A stretch of 64,000 bases of DNA from Aldrovandia affinis (lineage: Eukaryota > Chordata > Actinopteri > Notacanthiformes > Halosauridae). This document shows, one piece after another, positions 54,210 to 64,000 of the stretch (its first letter is position 1; each line of letters begins with the position of its first letter). Under the pieces are notes generated by a model, which was not told where the DNA came from, searched no databases, and was given only the letters and a program-made list of their open reading frames with translations. The stretch is taken from assembly GCA_029706075.1 (NCBI GenBank), contig JAINUG010000014.1, positions 1,071,501-1,135,500 of the forward strand, given 5' to 3'. A program made the translations under genes and the position numbers.

Positions 54210-56755
54210 AACCTGTATTTGTGAATAAACCTATGCATAGTATTTCCACAGGGGAGTATATTCTCTAATGTACAGAAAGGAACAAAATCTAAGGACTGTA
54301 GCATGCTTGGAGACTACTTGTTTAATAACATTGACAAAAAGTGCAGTTGGTCTCTTCACCGACCACAAAATGCACCAATGAGCCCAAAAGACTAAGCTCG
54401 TTAGCTTAGTATTTCAGTTCTTCTGAAATAAAAGCTCTAGCCAGTATTAGAGTGCAATTTCAATGGGCCCACCCTGTTGTAGACTGGCCTTCTCTGTGCT
54501 CCCTCTGTTCGTTTGTGTTCCGTTCTGAGCTCTGTGACTGCGGACACTGGTGCCAAAGAAAGAAAAAAAAGAAAGAAGCTTTTCAGCTGTGTTCACCTTA
54601 AAGGTTGACAGTAGTTTGTTTTGGACAGCATTTCTGTTTGAGGAGAGACTGGGGGGCATGGCCACCTAAGTGCTTAAAAAAAGTGCTACTCAGAAAGAAA
54701 GATTGTTTTCAGGCAGAGAATGGTGCCGTCCTGCTGAATCCATGACTTTGGTAGAGGATTTGGAAGGTCCACTGAGAGGGGCTGGGGGGGGTGGGGGGGT
54801 ATGTGTGTGTGCGGGGGGGAAGGGGGGTGCAATCCACTGCACCTCTTTCCATCTCTTGGGGATTTCTGAGCCTGGGCGAGCGAGCCTAGCAGGAGGCGAA
54901 CGAACGCCATTTCCTCACGTGTCCCAACCAGGTACGACCCAGCTCTGCTCTTGACCCCACATTAAATTCTCATTATCCCTAATTAAATCAGTGCTATGTT
55001 ACCGAAGGAAAATAAAATATCAATTAACATGATTAGTGGGTTTGAAAAAAAAAGGAAAAGAAAATAATTTAGCGTAACCGTTAATCGATGCTTAAAATCG
55101 TTCGATATCCGCCCAGTGCCCTCGTTCCTTTAGCAAACATCCAATTTCTTTTTCTTTTTTTTAAAACACCATTTTCATTTGTGTCACAGTGCTGCTTTGG
55201 AACAACAAAACATTTTTATTTTTATTTTATTTTGCTTTTATAATCTCTATTTGTATGTGCAGGATCTGTCTTTATTAAGCATAACGAGGAAACCAAATCA
55301 ACTAAGGATTGCGATTTCTCTTGTGTACGTGGCAAACAAAACAAAGCCATACCACGTTACAGCTGAAACCACCAACCAGCGTAGAGCATTTATGCACTTA
55401 AAGTGTTATAGAAGAATCTTTTTTGGAGATTGAAGAGAGTTTGTTTCCTGGAATATATGAATGCCCCAGCTGTCCTTAAACCCCCAGATGTTTTGTGGAA
55501 TTTCGAAAGCCTCTGAGCTCGACCTGCAAGACCTACAAGATTTTGTAAGACTAGATGCAAAAGAGGACTTGTCATTTTAATTATGTGACTCTAAAATTGA
55601 TTATATAAAGTTATCACCCCAACCTCCCCCCACCAACCAATCCATATTTTTATGACCTCATTAAGAAGTAGTTCTGTTTCCCACCAGGTTTGTTACTCTT
55701 TTTAATTAATTTCAGAAAGGGTTTTGGAGTTGTGTTATCGTATCAGGACACTGTATATTATATCCCTGTCTAAGGGACTAGGAGGCTGCTGGCACATCAT
55801 GTGATTAATGTCACATTGTGTGTGATGTATTACTTTGATAAACTGCTTCCTGAGGTCCACTAATCAACATTTTTTAAATATTACACATTTCATTTCTAAT
55901 GGTTGCATGTCTGAGTCCATCCCTTTTGATAGATTAATTGTCATGTGGTCGTGAACCAGTCAGCTGAAATCACCTGCGACTCCAGAGATATATTCAACGT
56001 GTGGTTTCCGAGTTTTCACTTCGATGTGTCTTTGGATTTGCTTAATGCTTGTGGTTTTCTGATATTGGTGCAGTGTTGGGAGGGGTGTAATAGCTCAGTT
56101 TTGAGTATCAATATCATCCTTGGAGGGGGGTATACTTCTATATGAAAATATGTTTTTGTGAAAGTTGGATGAGGCAGGTGTTATAGTTGAAATACAGGAT
56201 TTGAAGTTACTATTATTTGAAAAATGTTGACTATTGTTTAAATTGTTTTTAAAAAACAGCCTTACCATGGTAACTCATATATTATCCGATAGGGCTGACC
56301 GATGGCTCTTCCAGCTAAAACACTTGTCCTTGATGCTTCAGTAAATATGACACACGTTTGGCCATCATTTCACTCAAGGAGGGAGGGCTTCCATTGGCAG
56401 GGTTTGAGACCGCCATTTTATTTGCATCTCTGATCGTCTACTTGAGTCATTAAGCATTAGGTTATAGTTAGAGATTAATTAGACTCATTTAATTTAATGT
56501 TGTGTTTTTAAGTGATCTGAGGATTTTCTCACATAATCATGACTCGCGATAGCTGCTTTGCTTTGACGTGCTTTTTCCATGAATACTTGTAATTGTTTGA
56601 CTTTTGGGACAGATGTTTGTAAATATTTGCACTGTTGGTTATGAGGCTGCACATATTTGTACATTTTAGGATAAAAAATGTTTCTTCTCCTTCAGCCGTT
56701 TCAGCCTGTTCATGACCCCGAAATGGAGTGTATGTGTAACCTGGTCCATCGTGTG
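54210..56755. other. Non-coding stretch with a G-rich patch
   Basis: 54779-54832 holds several G-runs (GGGGCTGGGGGGGGTGGGGG) with quadruplex potential. The rest is unique AT-rich sequence with no recognised gene. Confidence 0.42.
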
Positions 56756-56763
56756 CATTTCAG

Positions 56764-56869
56764 GTCCCCAGTATTGCCTCGGGAAGCAGTCAGCGCTGAA
56801 CGGGGGTGTCAGCGGGTCAGGATTACACACCGGAGCGTCAAAGCACCGTCTGCCTGCTCGGAGAAAACG
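56764..56869 (+). CDS. Candidate internal coding exon, 106 bp, unknown product
   Basis: Preceded by GTGTGCATTTCAG and followed by AAAACG|GTGACT, a moderate donor. Two plus-strand frames are open. The more protein-like one has two leading bases and 34 codons plus two bases, and reads PQYCLGKQSALNGGVSGSG then LHTGASKHRLPARRKR. The alternative frame (35 codons) reads SPVLPREAVSAERGCQR onward. I do not recognise either. Basic C-terminal residues in the first frame could be a nuclear-localisation-like stretch. The phase does not obviously join the candidate at 57641. It may be chance. Confidence 0.22.
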
Positions 56870-57389
56870 GTGACTAATCGTTCCTCATGGACACTCCGCT
56901 GGGGCAGACCAGACCATCCCAAGAGGCAGAAGAGGAACGAGGAGTTACTGAAGAAAGCAAGATCTGTTCTTCAGTTTCGTACAGTGTTGCCTTTGAGCAC
57001 TGTACTCATGGTCATTTTCTGTAGCGAGAGGCCCAGAATAGCTTGCTCGACTGTCTGAATCCCAAATCCTCATGACAGTGTAATCTGCTGCGTGGTTCTG
57101 GAGATCCACAGTCCTGACTCTCTAGCAGACGCCTTTGACTGTGCGTCCGTCACATTATGCAATTAACACCTGAATTTAAATGTTCAGAAGCCCTCTGTCC
57201 TATGACTGAAGTTTTCCATGCTTATGTATCATCACTGAAGTTCTAAATCATTTTTGATATATTCACTTGGCAGGATCTTTAACCAGGAAGAATTTTGCAG
57301 GAATAATTTTTTCAACGTATTACCCATGGAGCATTATTGAAGCGAGAATTTGAAATAATGTGTCTGGATCAAGTTTACAAGAGCAGCAA

Positions 57390-57470
57390 AATGCCACCTT
57401 GGGATTGGACTGGTAACCCTCTGGTTCCCTAACCGCTACACCACACTGGCTTTGTTACTGGTGGCCAGGT
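57390..57470 (-). repeat. SINE head fragment
   Basis: On the minus strand, GTGGTGTAGCGGTTAGGGAA and GGGTTACCAGTCCAATCCC resemble the A- and B-box parts of a tRNA-derived SINE. The tail was not found. Confidence 0.5.
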
Positions 57471-57640
57471 GTTGATCTTGGCCTGACCAACATGGCCATC
57501 ATTCACGCTGCTGTACTTCGATGGTGAGTGCATCTCGTGGTGTTGTTTTGGCCACCCCTGCCCTTGCCTCAGAAGTCTCCAGAAGGGAGGGTATTTTGGA
57601 GGAAGACACCCTCCCCCCACCTCCCTTTACATTATTGCAG

Positions 57641-57791
57641 TGCAGGAGATGCTGAGCAGCCAGTACTACAAGTCCTTCAAGATCTGCATCCACAAACTGT
57701 GCCTCACTGCCGCCAACAATATGCACATAGCCCTCGGTCACCCCCAAGGAATCATGATTTTCAATAGCAGCAGATGGCCCTTATGTAACAG
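57641..57791 (+). CDS. Candidate internal coding exon, 151 bp, unknown product
   Basis: The pyrimidine-rich CCCTCCCCCCACCTCCCTTT leads into ACATTATTGCAG, a good acceptor; a second AG lies five bases downstream. The segment ends TGTAACAG|GTGAAA, a plausible donor. The frame from 57643 gives 49 codons plus two bases and contains EMLSSQYYKSFKICIHKL and HIALGHPQGIMIFNSS. The wording is well balanced and protein-like. Without splicing, the frame ends at the TGA overlapping the donor. The minus strand is also open here (DADLEGLVVLAAQHLL), so the strand is not certain. The nearby SINE head means a retrotransposon or retropseudogene origin is possible. The protein was not recognised. Confidence 0.3.
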
Positions 57792-57799
57792 GTGAAATG

Positions 57800-58500
57800 T
57801 CATACGCAGATGTGCAGGATCTGAACCTATGACCCTCTGGTTGGGTATCTAGACAGACAGAAACTTTCAATGAAAGTGTTTCAACTGTCAGCAGAAATAG
57901 ACCTCTATAAAGACTCTGATGTTTTAGGTTAGACATCCACATTGGATTAGATGTGGAGTGAAGTGCTACACATTTAGAAAAGAGAACAATTGAATGGGAA
58001 TTTGATGGAATTCTGAATCGCACGGGAGCCAAGCCACAGGGCAAGAGGCAGTTCCTCCAAAACAATCAAAACATTTTCCAAAACCCCCAAAAATCAAATG
58101 GGGGGATGGTTATTTACCCTTGATAAATGTGCATTCCCTTTTTTGAGTACAGGTCTTTAGATGTGGTCTGGTTTCCATTCTGTTTCCAATAAGCCAGGAC
58201 AAGCCTTAGCCCCAGTTCAGGTTTCTGCTTGGTGCAGGAAGGGGGGAGGATTCAGAAATAAACATGATGAGAGCGGACCCCCGGGCCACGTGAGGGACGT
58301 CCGGGTCATGGGGTCGCTCCTGGAAGTCGCTTCTGTCTTCCTGTTTACTGCGACCTGTCACTCAAAGCGCCAGGCTTCCCTCGCGGCCTCAGGAGAACGC
58401 AATCAGTGCTGATTCGGCCTCGTCAGCCTGAGGAAGAGGAGGGACACAGCCTTCAGGATACGACAGACCGGCCAAGTGCCCGCAGTCTGCCATCTTTCAG
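57800..58500. other. Non-coding stretch, no gene recognised
   Basis: Unique sequence; open frames lack domains. Confidence 0.4.
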
Positions 58501-58502
58501 TA

Positions 58503-58552
58503 ATTCTAGTAATTCTTGTTATTATTACTATTATTACTGTTATTATTATTAT
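58503..58552. repeat. (ATT)n microsatellite
   Basis: Imperfect ATT/TTATTACT units. Confidence 0.88.
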
Positions 58553-58559
58553 AAATCAG

Positions 58560-59035
58560 TCGCTGTCTAAACAGACAATGTCAAATACTTATTTGAAATA
58601 AATTAACCAATTATTCACCAGTAAAACTCCTGACAGTTTTCAAACAAACATGCTTTTTAACCAATGCTCAGAACAAAATTCCTCTTTCGTTTGATTCTAC
58701 CTTTTGGTGCGTAACATTTCTTGAAGATTCTCAGGGATCTGCAGGAGTGTTTTAGAATGTTACGGGCATTTAAAGAGTAGGCTTTGATGGAAACGTTGGA
58801 TTTAGAATAGAGAGCTCGCAGCGGCCGTGAAGGCACACGGGATAGCGGATATCGGACGTGGGGGTTTGTCAGCTGCGGAGAGTTTAATCTCAAAACTCTG
58901 ACGTGTCTTTTGGCACGTTTTAAATGAGCATTCTGCAATCTTGAGCAGGACGAGGTGCCCCTCGTAGTCGAGCAACGGCGGGCCCGTGCGTACAGAGTCG
59001 CACCGCGGCTCAGAGCGAAGACGGGGCGGCGCGCA
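58560..59035. other. Non-coding stretch, CpG-bearing at right
   Basis: CpG-rich at 58945-59035. A 93-codon minus-strand frame (58657-58938) has no recognised domain. Confidence 0.4.
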
Positions 59036-59040
59036 TTATC

Positions 59041-59690
59041 AAATCATATCAAATCAAATTTATTTGTATAGCACTTTTCACAATTGAATTGTCACAAAAC
59101 GCTTAACAGAGGGGGAACCCAGGCCTTGACCCCCCCAAAAGCAAGCCTAAAGGCAACAGTGGCAAGGAAAAACTTGGGAGGAACCAGACTAAAAGGGGGG
59201 GAGCCCATCCTCTTCTGGCCGGCACAGGGTGTGTCCAAAAAAGACCATGTCATGGTCAGTCCAAGGTGACTCAGGGCTGAAAGACTTTGCCCCTCCTGAG
59301 TTAGGTAGTCAGTGGGGGGGTCTAAACCATGTGAAGGGGGTCCAGATCCAGGAACTGGGGTTGGCGTGGGGGTGAGGGTTGATGGGGGCAGTTCACACTT
59401 CTCGCAGGATGGGGGGCAGGTGCCGAGGCAGAAAAGAGAACATGCAGTCAGAAAAAAAAGCAGTGCTATAGCCAGTAGCATTATGTAAGAGCAGGGGAGC
59501 ACAAGCATAGGAAATATACAGATAGCCCCGACAGGTGTAAGCTATGGCAGCATACCTATTAGGAGAGGGACAGAGAATACACGCAGCCATGAGAGATTTC
59601 CAAACCATCCACACCCAATCAAGGATAAAGTATGGAAAGTTTCTCACTCCATAAGACACTAGGGCACGGCCTTCTCCATCTCTCCACCTA
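59041..59690 (-). mobile_element. Common fish dispersed repeat (retroposon-like), minus strand
   Basis: The plus strand begins ATCATATCAAATCAAATTTA, TTTGTATAGCACTTTTCACA, then CAACAGTGGCAAGGAAAAAC, GAGGAACCAGACTAAAAGG and GAGCCCATCCTCTTCTGGCC. On the minus strand the copy therefore ends in GTGCTATACAAATAAATTTG and a TTTGAT-type tail, the 3' end form of fish non-LTR-derived repeats. The whole 0.65 kb shows the usual order of this repeat family as I recall it. No reverse transcriptase motif is present. The family name is not certain. Confidence 0.75.
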
Positions 59691-59694
59691 GACT

Positions 59695-60425
59695 ATGTTT
59701 GGCAGTGGGCTAGGCTGAAAAGATATTACAGATCTGAAGGGTGGAACTGAAAGGGTCCGCCGCCTGTCCCTGATAGCGAGCGACTCGCGGGGGGTAGAGA
59801 CGGGGCCGAGCCCGGCGGAGCACAGAGATGCACAGATACCTTCGCCACGTCAGACAGAATAAAGCAGAAATAAAGAAAAGGGGGATGCAACAAAAAAGCC
59901 CCCGTTAGTCGTAAGCTTCCCTGACAAAGCTCGGAGCGTCTGCCGTCTCGCTGACTACCGAGGGCGCCGTCTTTTGAACTCGCCGGCTTTCTCTCCCGCT
60001 TCCGGCCCGTGTCAGCCGTCGACCGACGTCGTCTCAGATGAGTTACCTAACCGACTCTCTCCTTCTCTCTCTCTGTTTCTCTCTCTCTCTGGCTGCCTGG
60101 GGCAAATGAACAGGATCTCCCGAGCTTTGAACCAGTGCCTCCCCTACTCCCCCCCCACCTCCTCCCCATAAAAAAAACTGAATTGAAAGGCGATATGCCA
60201 ACGAAAGCAAAATTATCGCTCGACCCGACGTCAAAGCGGAACACTCCGATACGCGATCCGGCTGCCACTTCAGAAACATCGCTGTGATGAAGAGCAATGC
60301 CTGTCAGTCCCCTTTTATTTCACAGATTAGAGAGCTCTCCCCCCCTCCCCAGCATCCCTTACTACTGAGCGACTGAGCGCGCTCTGCGGTGGGAGAGAAA
60401 CAGAAGTTGAGAAACTGTCTGAATC
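59695..60425. other. Non-coding stretch, no gene recognised
   Basis: A CT tract lies at 60056-60091 and a C-run at about 60150. CpG content rises to the right. Confidence 0.4.
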
Positions 60426-60429
60426 CATT

Positions 60430-60865
60430 TGGGTGAAGGGGCCCGGGCTGGGCTCGAGTGAGCGGAGCACGTTACCGAAGTGTCGCGCGACGGCACGATT
60501 TATGTGGCGGTACTGTAGGTGGAGGCCGCGGCGTGTGTGCCGCCCGCGCTCCAACAGCCGCGCGCGTGTGTAATAGTTGGCTCCCGGTGAAGTTTGACTC
60601 GGTGTGTCTGGAAGCTGTCAGATGTGAGTGCTCGGAAAGGTCAGGACGGATCAGAGAAGATAAATGGTGAACCATGAGGACAGCTGTTCGGGGTGAGAGC
60701 GCGAACGGGCCACTGCCGCGGAGAGGGCCGGGGTCGATCCCCCCCCCATCCTGTCCCGGGCCCGATGAGGACCCCCTCCCCAGCACCCTCCTTCAGAGCC
60801 CGGGGACAGAGAACCAGGCCAGAGCCCCCTCCCCTCGTCCCGGGCACCAATCGCCTCCCGCTCGG
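60430..60865. other. CpG-dense GC-rich block (possible CpG island)
   Basis: Many CpG sites, for example GTGTCGCGCGACGGCACG and CAACAGCCGCGCGCGTG, followed by C-rich sequence. Open frames on both strands over 60472-60925 are composition-driven. Such blocks can mark promoters, but no first exon or TATA/initiator context was recognised. Confidence 0.4.
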
Positions 60866-60867
60866 AG

Positions 60868-61015
60868 AGCGCGCTCCGTAATGCCCCTAATTGGAGAAAA
60901 TGATAAAGAATGGCGGTGGAATTAATACAATGCCTTCTGTTTAATAAAGCTCGTTAACTGCGTTTCTGGAAAACAAATGGGCAGAATTATCAGTATGCTT
61001 ATTGGAAACGTGTCA
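60868..61015. promoter_or_regulatory. Possible conserved non-coding element
   Basis: Contains CGTAATGCCCCTAATTGGAG, GGTGGAATTAATACAATGCC and TTTAATAAAGCTCGTTAACTG. Abrupt shift from the GC-rich block to homeodomain-word-rich sequence. Texture-based call. Confidence 0.33.
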
Positions 61016-61209
61016 TTTCTCGTTAGAGCAGGAACAGCTCTTTCACTCCCGGCTTTTTTCGCCCCTTCCACCTATCAAGGGGGGAAAGGGCTAATGGCTT
61101 CTGAAGGCAGAAATCGAAGGGTCCACTCAGAGGAGAAAAGGCATATGTTATCTTAATTCTAATGACCCCAGGACGCAAGGCACGGATCGCCCTCCTCCTC
61201 CATCTAACA

Positions 61210-61345
61210 CAGTGTATTATATGAACTCATGGCGCCATTACCTTGCATTAAGATTTGTTATCGCAACTGATTGCAGGTGGCAACAGAAACGGCAGGCAAT
61301 GCAAAGATTGCTTTTCTCTATCGCGGTTAATGCGGGCGGCGTGTT
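61210..61345. promoter_or_regulatory. Possible conserved non-coding element
   Basis: Contains GGCGCCATTACCTTGCATTA, TTATCGCAACTGATTGCAGG (bZIP/C-EBP-like TTGCAGG and ATTGCA words) and GGCAATGCAAAGATTGC. Texture-based call. Confidence 0.28.
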
Positions 61346-61349
61346 ATGG

Positions 61350-63535
61350 ACTGCGCCCGGGCTGCGCCAAGTGGATTTAAGGTCATGCGGCTCATTGTGT
61401 CTCGCGAAGCCGACGACTCTGTTTTCACCTTCTCATCGTTTCAGACGGGCCGGCGGTGCGTCCGTAATGACGCTCTTTCTTTTATTTTATCGAGTCGTCG
61501 TTCAGCCATTTGTGCCCAGCACCAAATGCATAAACAAGCCAGTGGCTATTGTGTGTTTTGAAACAGATAGGCATCAATTCAGTTGCAATGGACATGGTTA
61601 ACTTAAATTTGAGCTACCATATTGTTAACCACCTGTTAACAAATCTTTTTTTGTGTGTGTGTGTTTCTCCCGAAACACCAAGAGGTTGGCAGGTCACTGA
61701 TATCAACATTAAAAAGGTGTTTCTGCACGAACCCAAGAAGTCACACTTACTTAGAAGTGCTGGGAGTGGCCGCAGGATTGATCCCAGGCCCTTGAGTGAC
61801 GGCAGGGGTTCCATGCGTCTTGCCTCTGGGTGGTTCCCCTGGTGTAAAACTCGGGCGAGAGAGAGAGAGCGATGCACCAGGGGAGAGAGAGAGCGGTTTG
61901 TTTCCCCTCTCCCTGTGCCTGTGCTCTTGACTGACAGCTGTCACGTCTGCTGCACGCCAGGCAGATATCCGTCTCTGTGACGGCCTCCATCTACGGGGCT
62001 TTTCTGTCAAAGGCCTCTGACGAGCTGCATAATACCGCGCCCGGGCGCCAACGCCGAGATCGCTGCCTGCACCGTCAACCTCCTGCAGAACGCTTCAATG
62101 TGCGCACGCTTCGGATTGCCGAAAACGCCACCTGACACGCTACGGCGAGTCCACATGCCGGCTGGGAAGAGTTAAGAGGGAAGAGTACTGACTATGACAA
62201 ATTTGCCGCGCCGTTCCAAACTGGCTCGCGCTATCATTTGCAGACAATAGAGGGAAAACGTTAAAGCCGCGGGTGTCTCCGTTTATGACTTAGTGTGCGT
62301 TCCGCTGGTGATTTGCAGTGTTGTTTTTCCCGGTTATTCATCAAGCGCTGTAATAAACGTAGCCGTCTAATTGATGTGATGTTATTTATTTTTTTGTTTT
62401 GTTTGTGAGCTGTATACCAACTTCAACAATCGGAACATTAAATATGCTCAGTTTTATTGTCTCTCGTTGGGTTTGAGGGTTAAGTATTGCACCAAGGAAG
62501 TTTGTAAAAAAGGAGTGCTTGATTTAGGCTCTTTAGGCCGTAACTCCCGCTCGGTTGTTAGAGGATGCTGCAACGATGCAGCGCATGGTAGAAGATAATT
62601 TGCAGGGTTAACGGGGAAGGGAGTTTTCTTACCGTTTAAGACAAAAAGGCAACATTTCTGGTGTCTGCAGGTAGCCAGCCAAGAGGAACAAATCAAGCGG
62701 CACCTGACTGTGTGTGTCGATCGCTCGATGTTCCAGATCGTAAAAAGTCGATTCAGCTCCGCAGTGCATCGGAGCGAGGTAGCCATGGAAGCCTGCGTGT
62801 GCTTTCAGCCAGAGCCTCAGCTCAGCTGGCACAGAGCGCATGTGCACTCTTTCCTGTTGCAAGTGTTACATTTGATGCCCCAACAAGACCGTTTCTTCTC
62901 TGTTTAGTGACCACAGCGTCTTAGAGACATTTCACTCAGGACTAAAAGGGCTATTGTGTGTATTCTCATAGGAGTCCTTCCCAAACGAGGATTTGAGGGG
63001 GAAAGGAGGAATAAACGCCCCTGAGTTGCGTTGGCAGGAGCCTGTGGAACGTCGCGAGTTGCAGAAATTCTTTGAAGTCTGGCGCACGCTTCCAGCCGAG
63101 AGCTTCGTTTCCCGAGACGCTGATGTCCGACGGCACAGAACCGCGTCGGTCGCGCCAAGTGGGCCCAGCACCATTTCCTTCTGAATTCCAGTGCGTTTCC
63201 TGTCTATGACCACCCCCCCCTTCCCTCCAAAAACCCCACAGTGCAACGGGACATTTTCTAATGGCGCTCGACCTTTCTGGAAGCATTATTACAGAAGCGT
63301 GTTGATATGAGAACAAGGATAGCTCCACACATTGTGTGCCATGCGTTACGATGTCTATGTCTGCAGTGCAAAGAAAATAAAGAAAATGCTCAAATTAAAT
63401 GCTATGAATTTTTTTACATTGCGTATTATTGTCTCTCTTTGGAAGCAAAGCAGGAAGAAGTGAACAGGCTCTCTCCAGAAAGGCTGTGGCTACATCAGCC
63501 AGGTAGGCAATACATGTGGGGAGGCCACCCAGTCA
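61350..63535. other. Non-coding stretch, no gene recognised
   Basis: CpG-bearing at 62025-62170. A GA-rich patch lies at 61856-61892 and a short TG run at 61650-61664. Open frames of up to 143 codons overlap on both strands and show no domains or paired splice sites. Confidence 0.42.
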
Positions 63536-63538
63536 GTC

Positions 63539-63795
63539 GGTCGTGGCTAGATAGTAATCCTATTTTTCCACAGATCTCACACATGCGCTTTTGCTGCTAA
63601 AGTGGTACGTTTCAAAGACGAGCTGGTAACCCTAACTCTAACTCTAACCCTAAGCCTAACCGTAACCCTAACCCTAAGTGTAAAACAGCTGGAATGAGGG
63701 TTGGACACTTTCTGTCAGTACTATGGGGACTCAAACCTTGCAGGAGTTGGACAAAATAGGGGAAAATAAGGTTATAGTACTATCTAGCCACGACC
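63539..63795. mobile_element. Inverted-repeat-bounded segment, possible MITE
   Basis: GGTCGTGGCTAGATAGT at 63539-63555 is the exact reverse complement of ACTATCTAGCCACGACC at 63779-63795. The 257-bp interval has no coding content and carries a telomere-like tract. Both flanks contain CAGTC/GTCAG words (AGTCAGTCGG left, CAGTCGGTCAGTCAG right). It may be a non-autonomous DNA transposon, or a coincidental inverted duplication. Confidence 0.5.
63627..63680. repeat. Interstitial telomere-like repeats (CCCTAA)n, degenerate
   Basis: CCCTAACTCTAACTCTAACC followed by CTAAGCCTAACCGTAACCCT and AACCCTAAG: about nine hexamers, of which about half match CCCTAA exactly. Oriented C-rich on the plus strand. 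Confidence 0.85.
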
Positions 63796-63799
63796 CAGT

Positions 63800-64000
63800 C
63801 GGTCAGTCAGTGAGTCAGTGAGGAGTTCTATCAGTCACAGGGGCAGTCGTGGCCAAAAAGCTCATTTCCCCATCCCAAACTTTTATTTGGCTTACGTTAT
63901 TACTACTACCATTCCTTAAAAAAAAAAAAAGTAAAAAAAAGAAGTTGTGTGCTCATTCCTCTAATATCGCATCTGGCGATGACTATGAGTGGCTGGTATC
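63800..64000. other. Right-edge non-coding sequence
   Basis: Short GTCAGTCAGTGAGTCAGTGAG repeats at 63800-63822 (four-base period), then A-rich sequence at 63918-63940. No gene recognised. Confidence 0.4.

Noticed and set aside
61549-61980. 143-codon plus-strand frame
   Set aside because: No domain, overlapping minus-strand frames, includes GT and GA simple repeats.

Overview
The window looks like non-coding, accessory-rich chromosomal DNA from a vertebrate, almost certainly a ray-finned fish. The evidence is the repeat content: several decayed Tc1/mariner transposons with fish-type terminal repeats, tRNA-headed SINE copies ending in a 'GTAAGTCGC..TGGAT.A.AGCGTCTGC'-like tail, a copy of the widespread fish repeat ending in 'ATACAAATAAATTTGATTTGA', long pure (GT)n tracts and a short telomere-like tract. 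No complete protein-coding gene, rRNA or canonical tRNA could be supported. Every longer open frame examined is either transposase debris, a translated microsatellite, or an open frame in GC-rich or low-complexity DNA. I could not identify the species or the neighbouring gene.

Layout. 0-13 kb: microsatellites, an 0.85 kb minisatellite (3.9-4.75 kb), a Tc1-like remnant with long inverted repeats (5.2-5.97 kb), SINE and Tc1 fragments (6.66-7.6 kb), a perfect four-unit heat-shock-element-like palindrome (8.82 kb), a possible untranslated or terminal exon (9.58 kb), a perfect 13-bp-arm hairpin (11.28 kb) and a Tc1 end fragment (12.45 kb). 13-28 kb: mostly unique, relatively repeat-poor sequence with several blocks that look like conserved non-coding elements. 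28-42 kb: long GT arrays, one good-looking 88-bp candidate exon (30.29 kb), more CNE-like blocks, a LINE-like 3' end, a 30-bp minisatellite and a 25-bp-arm inverted repeat (37.98 kb). 42-53 kb: a nearly full-length but broken Tc1-like element (44.24-45.70 kb), a GT-rich domain (48.7-49.2 kb) and a second large minisatellite (51.97-52.43 kb). 53-64 kb: a SINE, two further exon-like segments (56.76 and 57.64 kb), a 0.65 kb fish dispersed repeat (59.04 kb), a CpG-dense block (60.4-60.9 kb) next to CNE-like sequence, and an inverted-repeat-bounded segment carrying telomere-like repeats (63.54-63.80 kb).

The most economical reading is a gene desert or a very large intron near a developmental regulator, holding enhancer-like sequence and a light load of old transposons. 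The exon candidates rest on splice signals plus an open frame; none was matched to a known protein and they do not form a proven transcript. I did not find a novel multi-gene system. The items that most reward checking are the candidate exons, the telomere-like tract between inverted repeats, the perfect HSE-like palindrome, the hairpins, and the strand bias of GT tracts.
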